In this document: piece after piece, positions 1 through 13,302 of the stretch
Numbering within the stretch: position 1 is the stretch's first letter
Layout of the letters: each line of letters opens with the position of its first letter
Source: Vespa crabro
Taxonomy: Eukaryota; Arthropoda; Insecta; Hymenoptera; Vespidae
Assembly: GCF_910589235.1 (NCBI RefSeq)
Contig: NC_060960.1
Location: 10,365,119-10,429,118 of the forward strand
DNA: 64,000 bases
Reading direction: 5' to 3'
Translations under genes and position numbers: made by a program
Notes under the pieces: generated by a model
What the model was told of the DNA's origin: nothing
Databases searched by the model: none
The model's input: only the letters and a program-made list of their open reading frames with translations

Positions 1-135
1 ACCACTTCTCCGTACATAATCCGTAAACACTCACGTTAAATATAAATATATAAGTATATATGTATATGTATTATATATATTATATATATATATAAGAGAG
101 TGTATTTACACGGATTATATAAATTTTAAAGGCAA

Positions 136-178
<43 letters not shown>

Positions 179-1292
179 CTTCTCTTTCTCCCTCTCTTTC
201 TCTCCAATTGGAACTTCCGATGTTTACTTCGAAATGCAATACACAGCGAGTATCAGGAGAGACGATATCTTATGATTTATTCATCCTCCTCAAAGGGTGA
301 AAGAAAGATAGTCTCGCAACATCTGGAAAGACCAATGTTTTTCTTTTTTTTTTTTTTCTTTTTTTTTTCTTTCTTTCTTTTTTTTTTTCTTACTTCACAC
401 TCTTAGAAAGTCCTTCGAGCTTGTAATAATTTATCTAAGAACATTGCCGAGATTCTCTACTCTATTTATAAAATATGATGTCTGTGATACGTTATATAGA
501 AAAATAATTTCCTCTTTTATTATAACCATACGAAAAATTCGATCTTTCTTTAAAATCATTGGAAATCTAGATCCTCTACATTACGAAAAATTAATAGAAC
601 GAATTTTCTTCGCTATTATTGATAATATATAATATATATGTATATATACCACGACGAGATATTTATTTATTTATTTTAGATATATATATATATATATCGT
701 GAAAGTAAAGAAATAAAGAACAAAACGAAAAAAGGAAAATAAATATAAATACATATAAACGTTATATTGTACATACGTACGTATATACGTGTGGAAAAAG
801 ATATTCACTCTGTTCGGACGATGAAAATAACTCGAACTAGATTAATCGTAAGTAACTTTTATTTGAACGATGTTATCCCATTCATTGTGAAAAACTTATT
901 CGTGATTTATTCATGCGTCTTGTCTAAAGTGCTTACATATCTCAATCCTTTATAAATACATTCATACAATATACATGTATGCATGCATGAATGTATCCAT
1001 AAATAAATAAATACATGAATACGTAAATACATATATATACATACATACATACATACATACATACATACATACATACATACATTCACATATACTTTCCTGA
1101 GTATTGTAAAATCAGGAAGAAGGGTGGAAGTGCGTAGTGTCAGGGAAAATAGTTCATTGTAACGCGAACGCGCGCACACACACACACATACAAATACACA
1201 CACGTAGTTATATATCTCTCTATGTAACTACATACGTATCTCACATAACTACTGTCAATTGAAACGTATTGTCGGTAATAGGAAGAAGAAGT

Positions 1293-1327
<35 letters not shown>

Positions 1328-2049
1328 AAAATAAAAAGGACAAAATAAAAAGGAAAAAGGAAAAAAAAGAAAAAGGAAACAAAAGGAAGAATTTAACGAT
1401 TAACATTCGTGTCATTAAATCGAAATAGAAAACCACATATTTGATCTAACACGTTTAACTAAGGAATTTATTACAAATCGAACGGACATATTCTTTCACA
1501 CATTGTTATAACTTTTAATAACAATTTACCATGTCACTTTTCATTGTCCTATCTCTTTTTCTCTTTTATTCATTTTCTTTTCTATTTCCTATGTTTTCTT
1601 CTTCTTCTTCTTCTTCTTCTTCTTTCTTTTTTCTTTGTATTTTTTTTGGGGGGTTTTTTTTCCTTTTTTTTTTTTTTTTTTTATCTTGTGTTAACCTTTT
1701 TACCTTTTCTGTCCTCGATCCTTTACAATAAAACAACGTAACGGATATACACCTACAAAAAACTTTACACAAATATGCACACTCAAACGTATATATAAAC
1801 ATATCATGTACGTACGTATCATGTGTATGCAACTATGTAAATAAGTATCATATGTATGTATGTATATACGTATCTGTGTGTGTGTGTGTATATATATACA
1901 TGGACGAAAAACGTAGGTAGGGATAAAAAAAGAAAAAAAAAAGAAAAAAAAAAAGAGAAGAAAAGAAAAAATTTGCTCGAAGGCAAATACGAAAAAAGAG
2001 AGGAGTATCTCTTTGACTGTTCTCTTCAAATAATCGTACAGCACTGTAT

Positions 2050-2086
<37 letters not shown>

Positions 2087-2120
2087 CTTTATTTTAAAAA
2101 GCATAATACATTTTTCGAAT

Positions 2121-2169
<49 letters not shown>

Positions 2170-2180
2170 TATATATCTAC

Positions 2181-2240
<60 letters not shown>

Positions 2241-2406
2241 TATATCGCTGGTGACCTAATTTTGTATAATCCCTGAATTCGTTAGTCGTGCTCGGCACGC
2301 GACGCTTTTCCCAAGGAAAACATAACAAACCGTATACGACATATTTCCCAGCAGTTGTACGTTGTTACGAATAAAAGAATTGTCCTTGCTCGATAGAAAG
2401 CAGGTG

Positions 2407-2447
<41 letters not shown>

Positions 2448-3000
2448 CCTCTCTCTGTCTCTCTTTCGACGCGCGCGCTTTACTACATCGTCCTCCTCCA
2501 CCTTCACCTCCACCTTCACCTCCACCTCTTCCACCATCTCCACCTCCTTCTTCTTCTTCTCGACCCACCTTCTCCCACCTCCACGTCCTATTCCTTCATC
2601 GACACGGTTGTAATGTAGATGAAAGATAAATCGTTGAAAGGAATACGGTAGTCGAAGCCGAGAGTGTGAGAAAACGTAACATTCATTTCAGATGGTCTAA
2701 AAGGTTTCCTTGTATTATCATTTAGATACTATTTTACTATCTCTTTATCTATCCTTTCTTCCCACTTCTTCTCCCCTTTCTTTCTTTTCTTCCGTTCTCT
2801 CTCTCTCTTTTTTTTTTTGGTTCTTTTTTTTTTGATTTTTCCTCCCGTTTCTTTTTTCACATTTTTCTTCTTTTTATTCCCTTCAAAATCTTTTTCATTT
2901 TTCATTCCTTCATTCCTTCCCTTCTTAAACCTCCACCTTTTATCCCCCCCCCTCTCCCCTCCTCCCCCAACATTCTTTTTCTTTCTTCATAATTTTTTTC
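1..3000. other. Non-coding DNA rich in microsatellites
   Basis: No coding exon could be supported here. The stretch holds (CT)n near 137-172, (CATA)n at about 1036-1083, (CA)n near 1176-1203, (GA)n near 1297-1322, (TTC)n near 1590-1624, (CT)n near 2053-2083, two (TA)n runs at 2124-2166 and 2191-2236, and (CT)n near 2409-2444, with AT-rich unique sequence between. A less repetitive block at about 2250-2400 shows no recognisable gene. Long open frames in this part are translations of simple repeats. It is probably 5' flank or first intron of the Ig-receptor gene that starts downstream. Confidence 0.7.
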
Positions 3001-3009
3001 TTCTTTTCT

Positions 3010-3799
3010 CCGATCGAGAAGTACAATTTTTTTTTTTTTTTTTAGCGAGTCCGTACACCTTTAACCGAACGTGTCGGAATCGTATGATCAGAAGGGAACG
3101 AAAATGAAAGGAAAAAAAAAAATAAATAAATAAAAAAAGAAAAGAAAAAAAGAAAAGGGAGGAGTTAATTTCTTTTTTTTTCCACTTTTCTTTTTTTTTT
3201 TATCCTCTTTTTAATTCCCAACATTTAACATTCGCGTCCATCCGATCCTACGTCTCTCGTATCCCTATATCTTATCTTTTTTTTTTCGTTGATTTTTTCT
3301 ACCTCGTATCTTTTTATACATCCCTTCTTCCTCTTCGTTTTTCTTTTCTTTTTCTTTCTTTTTTTTTTTTTTCTTTTTTGGTATTTTTCTAAATCGAACA
3401 ATACGACCCTTTTTTTGGCACGGGTTCATGAACTCATCGTCGAAATTGTGTATCGTCGAAGGGAAAAATAAAAAGACAATAGAAAACACTTTTCATTGCT
3501 GTTTTCTTTTTTATTTCCTTCTTTTTTCTTTTTTTTTTCGTTTTTTCGTTTTTTCCTCTCCCTTTTTTTCTATTTATTTCTCTATTTTTGTTTTGTTTTT
3601 GTTTTTCTGTACTTTGTATCTTTTAGTTCGTCAAATCGTGCTTTTTTTTTAATAAAAAGAAAAAAAAAAAAGAAAAAAGTACAATCTTTTTTGCATGAAT
3701 TTATGAACGTATTGAAATTGTTCGTTCGAAGGAAGAACGAAAGGAAAAAAATAAAGGAGAAATTGTTAATCGCTGGTCCATTTTTGTTTTCTCCCTTTT

Positions 3800-3841
<42 letters not shown>

Positions 3842-4040
3842 CCTCTTTCCCTCTCCCTATCTCTATCTCTCTATTTCTATCTCTTTCTCTCTATTTATCC
3901 TTTATAGCATTAATTGCTTCGCGATTCATCTCTTGATCCCTATTCTTTTTTTTTTACTTTTTCCATTCTTCCAGATCAAAGAATAGAACTTTTTCACGAG
4001 TTCATGAACTCGTATTAAAATTGTATAATCCAAAGAAAGG
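3010..4040 (+). repeat. Degenerate tandem repeat, unit about 275-300 bp
   Basis: Three related blocks recur at about 3410-3475, 3680-3750 and 3980-4045. Each has a T-rich lead-in, a core resembling GTTCATGAAC (near 3424, 3699 and 4001), then an AAATTGT-type segment and an AAG-rich tail. Spacing is about 275 and 302 bp. A possible weaker fourth copy starts near 3011 (AGTACAATTTTT). The units are strongly diverged and filled with homopyrimidine and homopurine tracts, so this is an old duplication array rather than a fresh satellite. No coding content is seen. Confidence 0.55.
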
Positions 4041-4070
4041 AAGAAAGTAGGAGAAGGAAAGAAAAAAAAA

Positions 4071-4116
4071 AGAGAAGAAGAAGAAGAAGAAGCAAAAGAA
4101 GAAGAAGAAGAAGAAG

Positions 4117-4146
<30 letters not shown>
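4071..4146 (+). repeat. (AAG)n microsatellite
   Basis: Nearly uninterrupted AAG trinucleotides for about 75 bp, with one AGC interruption near 4092. They follow directly on the degenerate array upstream. Confidence 0.9.
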
Positions 4147-4148
<2 letters not shown>

Positions 4149-4530
4149 GAAGAAAAACAACATATACAAGAGTATAGGAAAATTGTTTTCCTTCTTCTCT
4201 TCTTCGTTTCTTCTTCTTCTTCTTTTTTTTTCCCTCACCCCGTTCCATTTATTTATCCGATCGTTCGTTCCTTTTTTGTATTTTTTCTTTCTTTTTTTTT
4301 TTTATATTTTTCTTTTTTTATCCAAAACAAACGAACGAACGAAGGAACGAAGGAACGTACGAATAAAACGTTCGAGTAGCCTAAACACGATCTTGCTATT
4401 AGATTTAGTCAACATCTGCCATGCCGTGCGCGGCCCTGAACAAGATTCGATCATCGACTTTCATAGACCCAGGCACATCTAATGTGCCTCTTCTTATTGC
4501 ATAGCTCTCGCTGTCTCTTTTTATACCATA

Positions 4531-4531
<1 letters not shown>

Positions 4532-4575
<44 letters not shown>
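4532..4575. repeat. (TA)n microsatellite
   Basis: About 42 bp of pure alternating TA inside otherwise unique sequence (4380-4760) that shows no coding signal. Confidence 0.9.
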
Positions 4576-4577
<2 letters not shown>

Positions 4578-5229
4578 ACCAACACATTGGAAAAGGGAAA
4601 CATGGTTTTCTATAGGATTCCCGACAAAAAATGTCACCTCGCGTGAACGTCGAAGTCATGCACATGGCGGCTGAAATATTACTTGTTTATCCCTGGCAAC
4701 GCCGTTCGAAAGGGGAATTTAAAACCCTATCGCGAAAATTCTAATCTCTTTCTTTGATCTTTTTGTTTAAGTTTTATGATATCCCATCCGGTTTTAACGA
4801 ACGATAACTCTCGTTAATAAATCTTTCGGATATTTCGCTTTTCACGGGAAAAATTTTCTTCTTTATTTTTCTTTTTTAATTTTTTTCTTTTTTCTTTTTT
4901 CCTTTTTCTTCTTTTTCTCTCTTTTTTTCTTTTTTTCTTTTTTTTTTTTTTTTAATTCTTTTAATTTCTTTCCTTCTCTCCTGTTTTTTTCTCTTAACAA
5001 AAATTCGCGAATAAAGAGAACTAAGGGAAACAGATCTTTGAAATGTAATTACATAACGAAGAATTAATTAAATTACATTTCATTTGTTAGATGATAATAT
5101 AATCGGTGCCGGTGAACGGTATCAATTGAAATTTTCTTCCTTTTTCTTTTTTATTCTTTTTCTATTTTTTTTTTTTTTCTATTTTTCTGTGTGTTCTTTT
5201 TTTCTTTTTTCTCTTTTTTTTTTTTTTTA

Positions 5230-6028
5230 ACTTTTTAATACCTATTATTATTCTTCTTCTTGTTATTTTTGTTTAAAAAAGACGCTGAGAGAGGAATTGA
5301 AATATCGGTAGTAAAAGAAAGTTAGGAAAAAAAAATTTGTTCACTCCTGATAATGAAAATAATAATAATTATTACTATTATTCTTAGTAGAAATTGTGTG
5401 AGTGCTTGTGTGTGTATGTGTAATATTTTCGTAAAATAATTTTCATAAGAGCGATGAAAGCGTTTGAAATCTTCTTATGTACAATATTTATTGTCAATTA
5501 TTATTATCCTTTTTTCTTTTTTTTTATTTTTTTATTTTTTTTTGTTAAGAGAGATCGTAAGAAAAATTGAAATTACGATGGGAATAAACGTTCAAAAAAA
5601 TCCATTTATCAATCTATCTATTATTATAATATAAAAAAGATTAGTTAAAAATAATATGAAATATTTTGGAATAATTGGATTACTTCTAATTTTACTAAAA
5701 TAATCAAATAAGAGTGATTTGAAATTTTTCGTTCAATATTCTGATTCTAATTATTCCATTATTATTATTATATTAAGTAAAATGAACGAAAGAAATAGGA
5801 AATATCGAATAGGAAAAAAATTATCTTGAATATATTAATCATTCATTATTATCGATCTATCTATCTGTCTATCAATCTGTCTGTCTGCTATTATTATAGT
5901 TAAAAAAAAAAAATTATCTACGAAATATTTTCGAATAACTAGATTTTATTTTTGTTTTCGTTAAATACTTAAATAAGGATGAAGGAAGCGTTCGAAATTT
6001 TTTCTAATACATTTTTATATAATTTTTC

Positions 6029-6067
<39 letters not shown>

Positions 6068-6140
6068 GTTTAATAAAGAAAAGGAGAGATATAAGAAATA
6101 TCGAATGGAAGAAAATTTTCTAAAAAATATTTATCATTTA

Positions 6141-6202
<62 letters not shown>

Positions 6203-6353
6203 TTCAAAGAAAAATATTACAGAAAATATTTATCATTTCCTATTATCATATATCTATCAATCTATCTGTCTAATATTATTATTGTTAGAGAATAATTTTA
6301 CAAAAATATCATTAACATTTGTTATTATCTATCTATCTATCTATCTGTCAATC

Positions 6354-6418
<65 letters not shown>

Positions 6419-6430
6419 GTTAGGGAAAAT
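5230..6430 (+). repeat. Degenerate tandem array, unit about 265 bp, with ATT and ATCT microsatellites
   Basis: Anchor segments of the form ATAAGAG..GAAA..GTTTGAAAT recur at about 5445, 5708 and 5973, that is at spacings of 263 and 265 bp. A second anchor, GAGAGA..AAGAAA..ATCGA.GG, recurs near 5287, 5550, 5785 and 6087. Each unit also carries ATCTATCTATC and ATTATT stretches. The 3' part, about 6120-6430, is a shorter sub-array with a period of about 90 bp (ATTTATCATTTACTATTATC-like cores near 6127, 6223 and 6310), ending in a 60 bp (ATT)n run at 6358-6418. No protein can be supported. Confidence 0.65.
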
Positions 6431-6529
6431 TGTTCGGTTGGAATATATTTGTGGGAAGAAAGAAAGCAAGAAAAGAAAGGAAAAAAAAAAAAGTGAAGAA
6501 AAAAATGGAAACAAAAGTTAATACTCAGT

Positions 6530-6790
6530 TCGGTTTTCCTGGACAATAAGATTATGAAATACGAAGCGGTGTGAAAGTCACGGAATGCGCTTCGGGTACG
6601 GCGAACTTGATTATTCTTAGAACGGCTCCGTGGTAACTCTGATGTAAGCGTCTGAATTGATGCAGCCCCGAAGGAAGGAAACTGTGGTTGCCGCCGCTGC
6701 CTTCGTATAGAGCTGCATGTAACCGCTGCAAAAGATCTTTCGAAGATCGCGCCGCGAACTCTACCTACTGTCAGCATCGCACTTGAATAC
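6530..6790. promoter_or_regulatory. Unique GC-richer block, candidate regulatory element or non-coding exon
   Basis: This is the largest low-repeat, relatively GC-rich and CpG-containing block in the first 10 kb. It includes a GTAAGC donor-like site at 6641. An open frame on the minus strand (6777 down to about 6540) has ordinary composition but runs into a simple repeat and shows no domain. The block could be an enhancer, a 5' non-coding exon of the downstream Ig receptor or an unrelated transcript. The sequence cannot decide between these. Confidence 0.25.
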
Positions 6791-8261
6791 GAAAATAGAA
6801 ATAGATAAACGTTGAAGTTTCGAGCCGGTTATTTGGATGCGTTAAAGTCGAAATTTTCCTAATGCGATTCTCTACGTAACTTAAGAAATATTCAATGTGA
6901 ATAATTCATCGTGAATAATTATCATTTGAATCATCATCGTTCGTTTCCGTCGTCGTTTTCGTCGTCGTCGTCGTCGTCGTCATCATCCTCATGAAATTAT
7001 CATTGATCGCATATTTAAGATCTCTAAGGTTATTTTAATTCATTTCAAAATTTAACGAGTCAATTAATTGAATCGATCCACGATCGGAATATTATAATTC
7101 ATTATTCGAACTTTTAACATTTTCTAATGGAAATAATTTCAAATTCTATCAATGTATATATATTTCTTTTTTTCTTTTATCGAAGTGACAAAATAAATAA
7201 TTCAAGAATCATTTCGTATGTATGTACATAGACCATGTTCTTCGAATCAAGTTTGTAACTTTGAAAAGAAAATCAAAAATAGAGAACCGGATAAAAAGAG
7301 AGAGAGAGAGAGAGAACGAAGCACAATGATCTCATATCGTTGAAATATACAGGAATGATAATATGATCGCGTGATCTGAAAATAGTCTCTGACCTATATT
7401 TCGGGTTACTCTGAAACCGTTTTTAACGGTTGCATCAAGTCGAAACAAAGACGATAATGTGTGTACGTATATATAATTTATTTCTTTCTTTCTTTATTTA
7501 TTTATTTAATTATGTATTTATTTATTTACTTTTATTTGTTTGCTCTTACGTACGGTTTTGTTTGTTTGTTTTTCTTTTTTTTTCTTTTTTTTTTTTTAAA
7601 AGTCCCTCGAGATATATAACTTCATCATTTGTGTAAATGCATTAGCGCGTTGTCACTGATAGATAATAATTTTTACAAGAGAAAATAAAATAAAATAAAA
7701 TAAAATAAAATAAAATAAATAAATAATCATATGTGAATGTATAAAATTTTTTTTCTCGTGGAACACATTAGAGAAGTTTTCATTTTAACGCATTCATTTC
7801 TTGTACTTCTTTTTTCTTTTTCTTTTTTTTTCTCTCTTCTTCTTTTTTTTTTTTTTTTTTTTTTTTTTATGAACGACCACAGAAAATCACACGAAACACG
7901 GTCAAAGATATCAAACACGTGTTTGATATTGCTCATTCATGGGTACAAAAGAGAGAAGGTAAAAGAGAAAAAGAGAGAGAGAGAGAGAGATAGATAAAGA
8001 GAGAACGTTTCTCATTTTGTATTCTCGACATATGTATATATCTCTTAACTGTAGTAAAGCATCGTCGTTTATCTGTTCACTGCTCTCTGCATATCCATAC
8101 GCGGCCTGTTGCTTCTACCAGGAAGGAATGAAAATCAAGGGAGACATTGTCGACCTTTCGTATGTAAACTTAAGACAATGGTATATCAACGTTTGTTTAT
8201 AAATTCAAGAAATTACTTTTATATTCAATCCTAAATTAAAATAACGTTCGCGTTCAATTTA

Positions 8262-8324
<63 letters not shown>

Positions 8325-9073
8325 TATCGGGAATTTCTCAATTCAATAAGTTCGAATAATATTGTACGTTGAAAAATTTATTTTTCTTGTAAAATTTTCA
8401 TAATTAAATAATAATTTAATAGATCGATTAAAAGGTTAATAGACAATTAAATTTCTACGATATTAATATCAGATAATTTTTTGTTAAATGTTCTTTCGTG
8501 TTACACGATAATATATATATATATATATATATCTATATATATATATATATATATATAGATATACGCTTTAATTGTATTATTATTTAATTGTATTAAAAAA
8601 AAAAATATATATATATATATATGTATGTATATATAATATAGTGATTGTTATTCGTTCTATCATATTATTATATATTTTATATTATATCTAAAATAAATTT
8701 ATTGGATATTCTTGATAAAAATTGTTGAAAAATCCTGTTCTTACAATAGAGGGAATTAAAGAGGTATGAACAAAAAGTAAACGAGGAGAATAATGTAAAG
8801 GATACATATGTCGATTTTCTTTCTCTTTCTCTCTTTCTTTCTCTCTCTCTCTCTCTCTCTCTCTTTCACTCACTTTTTGTTTCATAATTATTTATAATAC
8901 ACGATAATGAGAAAAAGTTGAAAACAATGTAACTCGTAAATACGTATGTATATACGTATGTATGAATGTATGTAGAGATAAGGGTGTGATACTTTGGCAC
9001 AGTTTATTATACATACATACATACATACATACATACATACATACATACATACATACATACATACATACATACA

Positions 9074-9123
<50 letters not shown>

Positions 9124-9554
9124 ATAAATATATACGTATGTACATATATACGTAACTGTTAGTTAGACTCATTTAGTGGTAGGAAGCAGGTTGACTTCGT
9201 ATGGAAATATTTATTCTTGGCTCAAGTTCACACGTTAATATTAATTAAGAGCGGACGTTACAAGTCGGATGTTCGTCTGAATTTTCGCCTGCCTGCCGTC
9301 CGAATTTTGCTTCCTTGCTGAAAGCGTTTCAACGAGAATTCATTGTGTTTTTCTTTTACCTCTTATATACATATAGTATATATAATATATAATATATAAT
9401 ATATAATATATAATATATATATATATATATACATATAAGCGTATGCATGACTAGAGAAGAGAGAGTAATTTGTAATAAAAATGCGTGAACTCGGTGTACA
9501 TACATGGATACATATATACCAATACACATATATAAGTAGAAAAATACTTGCGCG

Positions 9555-9593
<39 letters not shown>

Positions 9594-9819
9594 GAGATGG
9601 AGAGAGATGTACATAGTGTATATAATATGAAAGAGGAAAATTTTATTTGAGAAAAAAGAGAGTGAACGAAGCATTCGTGTGACGGCTCTGAGAGTAAGTT
9701 GAAAAAAATGAAAGGAAAGAAAAGAAAAGAAAAGAAAAGAAGAAAAAAAAAAGAGCGAAAGCTTTGCTTTGCTTTCGTCTCATTAATAATAAGAAACGTT
9801 TTTTTAATACTATTCTTCC

Positions 9820-9862
<43 letters not shown>

Positions 9863-10001
9863 ACTATTAGTTCTGCTTTTTTAAAAATCTTTTCCATTGT
9901 CGTCGCCGTCGTTGTCGCTGTTGTTATCATTTTTGTTTATATCCTTCTATTATCATTATTATTATTTTATTTTATTTATATATTTATTTATTTATCTCTT
10001 T

Positions 10002-10032
<31 letters not shown>

Positions 10033-10124
10033 TACTTTTCTCCTTTTCTTCCCCTACCTTAAAAATAATTTTTCCCCCCATAAATATAATTTTATCTCCT
10101 TTCTTTTCGATTTTCTATTTTCAG
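6791..10124. other. Non-coding, microsatellite-rich stretch before first supported Ig exon
   Basis: Contains an (AAAAT)n run near 7686-7716, a 22 bp perfect palindrome at 7908-7929, (TA)n near 8266-8320, a large (CATA)n tract at about 9010-9102, TA/CA tracts near 9370-9590 and (CT)n near 9826-9856 and 10010-10033. No signal-peptide exon that splices correctly to the exon at 10125 was found. The required upstream exon must end after codon position 1. Confidence 0.65.
9010..9102. repeat. (CATA)n tetranucleotide microsatellite
   Basis: About 90 bp of near-perfect CATA repeats followed by (TA)n. It translates as Tyr-Ile-His-Thr and Tyr-Val-Cys-Met repeats on the two strands, which are artefacts. 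Confidence 0.95.
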
Positions 10125-10471
10125 GAACAACCGAGGCATGGCTTGAAAGTGAGAAATATGCGGAAGTTGGAACGGAAGTGCTACTGCCATGCATCCTAAA
10201 ACCACCACAGTGCGGGGCACTTCAAAGCATCGACTGGTATCGCGCGGGTACGCGCATTTTCGCTTTCAGCGAAGGCACGGGGTTAATGCGGAGCAACGAC
10301 GGCGTAGCCAGCAGTGACGACAGGTGAATAAGTAATTAGATTTAATAATTTAACATCGGGGACCGAGTTCCTATTAATAAGCTGTACGCGTAAAGACCTG
10401 GTTGGTTCTGGGTGCCAGGGTGGAAAAGTTGAAATGACGAAAATGATGGAACGAGAAAAAAAGAAGAGAGA

Positions 10472-10528
<57 letters not shown>

Positions 10529-10593
10529 AAAAGAGGATATAAAAAGGAATATGGAAACGAATCAAAAAGAAGGAATAAAAAATAAAAAAGGTG

Positions 10594-10629
<36 letters not shown>

Positions 10630-10842
10630 AAGAAAAAAGGGGGAAGGGAAAAAAAAAGAAAAATAACAAAGGCAAGAGGATGATAAGAGAATAGGTCCAG
10701 ACATCGGGATCACATAACGTGACATATAATTAGAGAAACACAGATATAAACTGCAAGCAGAATGAAGGATCCTCTTTTCCTTTCTCTTTGTGTATTTATA
10801 CAGACGCACACACACATATATAAATATATAAATGTGTATGTG

Positions 10843-10889
<47 letters not shown>

Positions 10890-11225
10890 CGTTCCTCAAT
10901 GTCATTGTGAGGGTGGCTGTTGGTGCTGCTAATCGAAATCATGGAGGATCGGTATGAGAACGGTGTGATTGTAACCCGGTGACAGAGAGAATATGCATGT
11001 CGAACGGGAAAACAAGAGGATAAGGGAATGAGAATAGGAGGAAGCACGTGGTACAATCCAGGCCAATTGGCCGAAATGATTGAGTTATGGGCGAGGCGAT
11101 CGATGAGTGACCGAAGGGTTACGAGTGCGAGTGGGTAGCTCTGTATGGAAGGGGTGGCTCTTTATAGAAGGGGTGAAGGGTTTCAAATCGTGTTAGAGAT
11201 TATATATACATACATTCATACATGT

Positions 11226-11258
<33 letters not shown>

Positions 11259-11475
11259 TGTAGCAGCTCGTATTCCATTTATTGCCTTATTATATGTCAC
11301 ATGAAAGGTTTCTCTTTTCTTTTCTTTAATGGTTCTCCTTTGATTCGATAATCGTCACCGGTAATGCACTTACACACATACACCCACAGTGCATCCTCGT
11401 AATTTTGTATTAAAGCATGGGTAGAAAGTGGAATGGGATGGGGTCGGGTAGAGGACAGAGAGGGAAAGAAAGAGA

Positions 11476-11527
<52 letters not shown>

Positions 11528-11814
11528 GCTTCTAATTATTAGGAGAATCGAACGTTCGTGCTCTGAAATAGGGCCGCTTCATTTACGCCGCCTAGCCTGC
11601 TCACGTTGCTAGCTTTCTCGAAAAGTACCTACCGTTCGTTCTTGCCCTTGCTACTGCTACCTCTACTAGTGGTGCTGCTATTGCTGATGCTGCTGGTGGT
11701 GGTGTTGGTGCTGGTAGTGATGGTGGTGGTGGTGGTAGTGGTGGAGATGGTGGTGGTGGTGGTGGTGACGTTGGTAGTGGTTTTACTCCTGTTGGTGTTG
11801 GTACTTATCAACGG

Positions 11815-11861
<47 letters not shown>

Positions 11862-13262
11862 TCTCTCTTTCTCTCTTTCTGCCATTACTGCTTGCAAGGG
11901 GTGCAAAAGAAGACGAAGAAGAATAAAAAGAATAAGAAAAATGCGATAGAGAGAGAGAGAGAGAGAGGGGAGGGAGGGAGAGGGTGAAAGGAGGATTTCT
12001 AACTTAATTCTTCGTTCGCTTTCTCCCTCCTTATGGCCGACAATTAAGCCGTTTCGGAGCACGAACATCAAAGGTCGTACCTAGACCGATCGTTGTTCCA
12101 ATTAATGATCCAACAACTGCTTTTACTTTACCTCTTTATTCCTAAACCATCCGTTGTCCTTTATCATATTGTAATGAACGATCTTCGTTCGTGATCGTCA
12201 TATCCAATAATTAATACCATCGAATATTATTTATCATCGTTATATATCGGCATCATGTAGAATATTTATTATTTATTCGACAATTATCTTTCAGATTGGA
12301 CATCGAATATATGCTCAATTCTACTACCGCTTATCTGAAAATGATCGATGTTAAACTTAAGGACGAAGGACTTTACAGATGCGAAACTGTATACTCAGCT
12401 GGAAATTTGGATTGCAATAATATTCAACACGTAACACTTAACGTTACGAGTAAGTTCGATATCCTTGATAATAATCTTGGATTCCTATGTGTGTGTGTGT
12501 GTGTGTGTGTGCGTGGGCGCGCGTCCGTGTGTGTAATATTTCGTATACGTTTGTTTGTGCGCGCGCGTATAATGTATTTGTATGTCTCATTTAGAACTTT
12601 TTTATGTTCTTGATTTTTTTTTTTTTTTTTTTTCATCTCTTTCCTTTTTTCTCCTTTTTCTTTTTCTTTTCTTCTCCCTCGTTCGAAAATCCATCGAAAT
12701 CTAGAACGTTCGATTTTCATTAATAGGTATACTCCGTCGACACGTCTAATATCGTCCATTACATTATTGCCAGGTGTTATATCGTAAAATAGACCCTATT
12801 ATCTCTTATCGGCGGTAACCTACTTATTTTAAGCAACGTCTATCTAATTTCATCTCATCTCATTTATGGTTTCGTATACGTTAATATCTTAAAAGAAAAA
12901 ACGAAAAAAAAAAAAAAAAAAAAAGGAAAAGAAAGAAAAAAAGAAAAAAGAGAAAGAAGAAGAAGAAAAGCAAAGAAAAAAAAAACCACCTCGCGTTCAT
13001 TTATTTTAACTTCATCTTTACAAAAATGAAATAAGTTAATTAACATTATTTTCGAGGTGCTTACTTGTTCGGGCTCCAGTACCTTTTCTTTTTTTTCTTT
13101 TTTTTTTTTTTTTTTTATTTAGGCCACGTGCAACGCTTCTACCTACCTACCTACCTACCTACCTACCTACATACCTAACTCTTCGATTTTTCCACTTTAC
13201 CTTCGGAAGTTTCTTTCTTTCTTTTCTCTTTTTATTCGTCGCGATCGGGGCCAAAATGAAAG

Positions 13263-13302
<40 letters not shown>

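Noticed and set aside
6337..6777. Minus-strand frame of 146 codons
   Set aside because: The N-terminal half has ordinary composition, but the rest is an A-rich stretch and an (ATT)n repeat; no start context, splice site or family supports it.
8017..8202. 61-codon frame with a mildly hydrophobic Cys-rich middle considered as the receptor's signal-peptide exon
   Set aside because: The hydrophobic part is not N-terminal enough, and no suitable donor with the required phase 1 is found.
9010..9102. Regular tetranucleotide array that might be mistaken for a CRISPR or satellite
   Set aside because: It is a plain (CATA)n microsatellite without spacers, in a eukaryotic genome.
10342..10905. Minus-strand frame of 187 codons within the receptor intron
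   Set aside because: It runs through (TA)n, (AAAG)n and (GA)n microsatellites inside an intron of a well-supported gene on the other strand.
11606..11926. Frame rich in Leu and Val resembling a membrane protein
   Set aside because: Produced by the GGT/GCT trinucleotide repeat and (CT)n tract inside an intron.
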